A stretch of DNA of 64,000 nucleotides. Origin: Zhihengliuella sp. ISTPL4 (GTDB lineage: Bacteria; Actinomycetota; Actinomycetes; Actinomycetales; Microbacteriaceae). The stretch is from NCBI RefSeq assembly GCF_002848265.1, contig NZ_CP025422.1, positions 2,510,727 to 2,574,726 of the forward strand, written 5' to 3'. The stretch's first letter is position 1; every line of letters starts with the position of its first letter. This document shows, in pieces, positions 62,033 to 64,000 of this stretch. Below the pieces are notes generated by a model, which searched no databases, was not told the DNA's origin, and worked only from the letters and a program-made list of their open reading frames with translations. The position numbers and the translations under genes were made by a program.

Positions 62033-63582
62033 CCCTCCACCTCGTCTTCCAGCTGGACGAGGTTGACCGGCTGCAGCAGGCCCGCCCCGATACGGTCGCA
62101 CAGAGCGTACAGCGGTCCGGCGAAGATCGTCAGGGCCAGTGTGACGGCGACCATACCGGCGGTGGCCATGGTCATGATCCTCGGGATGTGCCGGCGCTCC
62201 TGCTGCTCATCCGCGGCGGGGGCACCGGTGAGGTAGGAGATGCGACCCTCGGTCTCGGTCGAGTCCTCCTCCTCGCGCCAGAAGGCGAGGTTCCAGGCGC
62301 GCATGAGCGCATACAGGGTGAGGAGCGAGGTGATGATGCCGCCGAAGATCAGCACGATCATGAGCGGCGTGCCCACAGAGGCGGCGGCCTCGAACAGGGC
62401 GAACTTGCCGATGAACCCGGAGAAGGGCGGCAGACCACCGAGGTTGATCGCCGGGATGAAGTACAGCAGCGCGATGACCGGGGCGATCTTCAGCAGGCCC
62501 TTGACCCGCAGGATCGACGTGCTGCCCGCCCGGCGCTCGATGAGACCCACCGCGAGGAACAGGGTGGTCTGCACGACGATGTGGTGGACGATGTAGTACA
62601 CGGTCGCGCCGATGGCCGCCGGGGTCGCGATCGCCAGACCGAAGATCATGTACCCGACGTGGCTCACGAGCGTGAACGACAGGATCCGCTTGAGCTCGGC
62701 CTGCGCGACGGCGCCGAGGACGCCGACGATCATGGTCGCCAGCGCGATGATGAGCAGCAGGGTGTCGATGCTGTTCGAGGCGAAGAGCTGCGTCTCGGTG
62801 CGGATCAGCGCGTAGACGCCGACTTTGGTGAGCAGGCCGGCGAACACCGCGGTGACCGGCGCCGGGGCGGTCGGATAGGAGTCGGGCAGCCAGAACGACA
62901 CGGGGAAGATCGCGGCCTTGATCCCGAAGGCGACCACGAGCATGAGATGCAGCACGAGCTGCGTGTCCTGCGGCAACTCCGACATCCGCTCGGCGATCTG
63001 GGCCATGTTGACCGTGCCGAGTGCGCCGTAGATCATCGCGATCGAGGCGAGGAACAGGATCGACGACACGAGCGAGACGACGATGTAGACCGCGCCGGTG
63101 CGGATGCGGGACTCGGTGCTGCCGAGGGTGATGAGCACGTACGACGCCACCAGCAGGATCTCGAATCCGACATACAGGTTGAACAGGTCGCCCGCGATGA
63201 AGGCGTTGAAGATACCGGCGGCCAGGATCAGGTACGAGGGGTTGAAGATCGAGATGGGGGTCTCGTCCGCGCCGTCCGCGACGCCCTGGCCGATGGAGAA
63301 GAGGAGGACCGCGAGCAGCACGATGCTGGAGACGAGCACCAGCAGGGCGGCGAGGCGATCGACGTACAGGACGATTCCGAACGGCACCGGCCACCCGCCC
63401 ACCGACACCGCGAGGGGGGAGCCGGCGTCGACGACCACGAGCAGCACCGCGGCGATGACGGACACGACCGCGAGAGTGGCCACGGTGACGAACGCCTGCA
63501 GGCGTGCGTTGCGACCGAAGACGAGGGTGATCGCGGCGCCGAGGAGCGGCAGGGCGACGAGGAGCGGGACGAGCGTGGTCAT
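62029..63582 (-). CDS. mnhD: Na+/H+ antiporter subunit D (MnhD/MrpD, NuoN/M-like)
   Basis: 517 residues with about 14 membrane helices. Proton-translocating subunit related to complex [24 protein letters not shown] with the key Glu, [34 protein letters not shown] with the Lys helix, and [17 protein letters not shown] near 385. ATG 63580-63582 overlaps the mnhC stop. Confidence 0.93.
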   Translation of the reverse strand: MTTLVPLLVALPLLGAAITLVFGRNARLQAFVTVATLAVVSVIAAVLLVVVDAGSPLAVSVGGWPVPFGIVLYVDRLAALLVLVSSIVLLAVLLFSIGQGVADGADETPISIFNPSYLILAAGIFNAFIAGDLFNLYVGFEILLVASYVLITLGSTESRIRTGAVYIVVSLVSSILFLASIAMIYGALGTVNMAQIAERMSELPQDTQLVLHLMLVVAFGIKAAIFPVSFWLPDSYPTAPAPVTAVFAGLLTKVGVYALIRTETQLFASNSIDTLLLIIALATMIVGVLGAVAQAELKRILSFTLVSHVGYMIFGLAIATPAAIGATVYYIVHHIVVQTTLFLAVGLIERRAGSTSILRVKGLLKIAPVIALLYFIPAINLGGLPPFSGFIGKFALFEAAASVGTPLMIVLIFGGIITSLLTLYALMRAWNLAFWREEEDSTETEGRISYLTGAPAADEQQERRHIPRIMTMATAGMVAVTLALTIFAGPLYALCDRIGAGLLQPVNLVQLEDEVEG

Positions 63583-64000
63583 GGCCTGCCCTCCCCGTCT
63601 GTCGTGTCGTCGTCCCGGTCCGCGGCGTTGTCCGCTCCGTCGGGTTCGGGCTCCGTCTCGGGCACGTACGGTGCGTCATACGGGGCGTCGTCATGGATCG
63701 CCGGGTTGTCGCGCATGTGCAGGACGGTGATGGGCGCGGTCTGCACCCCCACGAAGTCGGTCGTGGCGTCGTCGTCGTCCGTCTCGGACTCGTCGTCCAT
63801 GAGGTCTTCGTCGGCGTCGGTGCGCTCGCGCAGGGCGATGTCGGCCTCGTCGTCCTCGACCGTGTCCGCCTGACCGAGCTGCCAGGACCGGTAGATGAGC
63901 GCGAGCAGGAACGCGGAGACCGCGAACGTGATGACGATCGCGGTGAGCGTGAGCGCCTGCGGCAGCGGGTCGCTCAGGTCGCCCTCGGTGCCGAAGAACG
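63579..64000 (-). CDS. mnhC: Na+/H+ antiporter subunit C (MnhC/MrpC, NuoK-like), 5' end outside window
   Basis: The window holds the last 140 codons. [30 protein letters not shown] is the last conserved helix of MrpC. After it follows an acidic cytoplasmic tail of about 100 residues, unusually long for this 110-residue family, with [19 protein letters not shown] and a terminal DGEGRP. Start and N-terminal helices lie beyond the right edge. Confidence 0.88.
   Translation of the reverse strand, partial: FFGTEGDLSDPLPQALTLTAIVITFAVSAFLLALIYRSWQLGQADTVEDDEADIALRERTDADEDLMDDESETDDDDATTDFVGVQTAPITVLHMRDNPAIHDDAPYDAPYVPETEPEPDGADNAADRDDDTTDGEGRP

Overview
The window looks like a chromosomal segment of a high-GC actinobacterium, most likely Microbacteriaceae and probably Microbacterium. 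I infer this from gene content and style: GC-rich third codon positions, many GTG starts, ATGA/GTGA start-stop overlaps, an SCO4848-family membrane protein, a sugar ABC transporter without its own ATPase, the longer ArgG, and a six-gene-type Mrp antiporter. No sequence search was run. There are no tRNA, rRNA, CRISPR, phage or transposase genes. Nearly everything is chromosomal and tightly packed.

Layout. 1-2.7 kb: the start of a glycine-betaine type ABC ATPase with CBS domains (cut by the window edge) and an RsmC/RlmG-like rRNA methyltransferase that carries an in-frame palindromic repeat. 2.8-8.3 kb: a YtrA-type GntR/ABC operon, a FUSC-type membrane protein, and a divergent ArsR/MFS pair. 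8.4-13.7 kb: a compact cassette of ECF sigma factor, small unknown protein, cytosolic subtilase and TPR-CHAT caspase-like protein; this is the most unusual block. 13.9-24.4 kb: a sugar-phosphate operon (SIS isomerase/deaminase, ROK kinase, PfkB kinase, class II aldolase, DeoR) divergent from a sugar-binding protein and two permeases, followed by two divergent ROK-type regulators. 24.4-25.3 kb: a foreign-looking, 5'-truncated gene plus a small membrane protein. 25.4-29.4 kb: SDR, acyl-CoA ligase, chorismate mutase and AI-2E-family transporter. 29.5-32.8 kb: a complete OpuB/OsmU-type compatible-solute importer. 32.8-39.5 kb: DUF427 protein, flavin disulfide reductase, BioY with tandem operators, an MFS exporter with a MerR-type promoter, a lactonase-like propeller protein and PurA. 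39.7-43 kb: Pr6Pr membrane protein, trimethylamine monooxygenase and an EamA permease. 43-49.5 kb: a MoxR/DUF58/Bat-type VWA operon. 49.5-53.8 kb: APH-like kinase, PPOX protein, ZIP transporter, ArgG and a GntR regulator. 54-60.7 kb: TetR / degenerate ABC / YhgE-Pip operon, penicillin acylase and an alpha/beta hydrolase. 60.8-64 kb: mrp/mnh genes G, F, E, D and part of C.

Two themes recur. First, osmotic and ionic balance: two betaine-type importers, a trimethylamine monooxygenase (a possible TMAO source) and the Mrp Na+/H+ antiporter. Second, the non-coding DNA holds three families of conserved-length palindromic elements (about 86, 85 and 76 bp, two copies each). At least nine genes have a TANNNT hexamer exactly 6-7 nt before the start codon, a layout expected of leaderless transcripts. 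I used that signature and Shine-Dalgarno motifs to choose starts.
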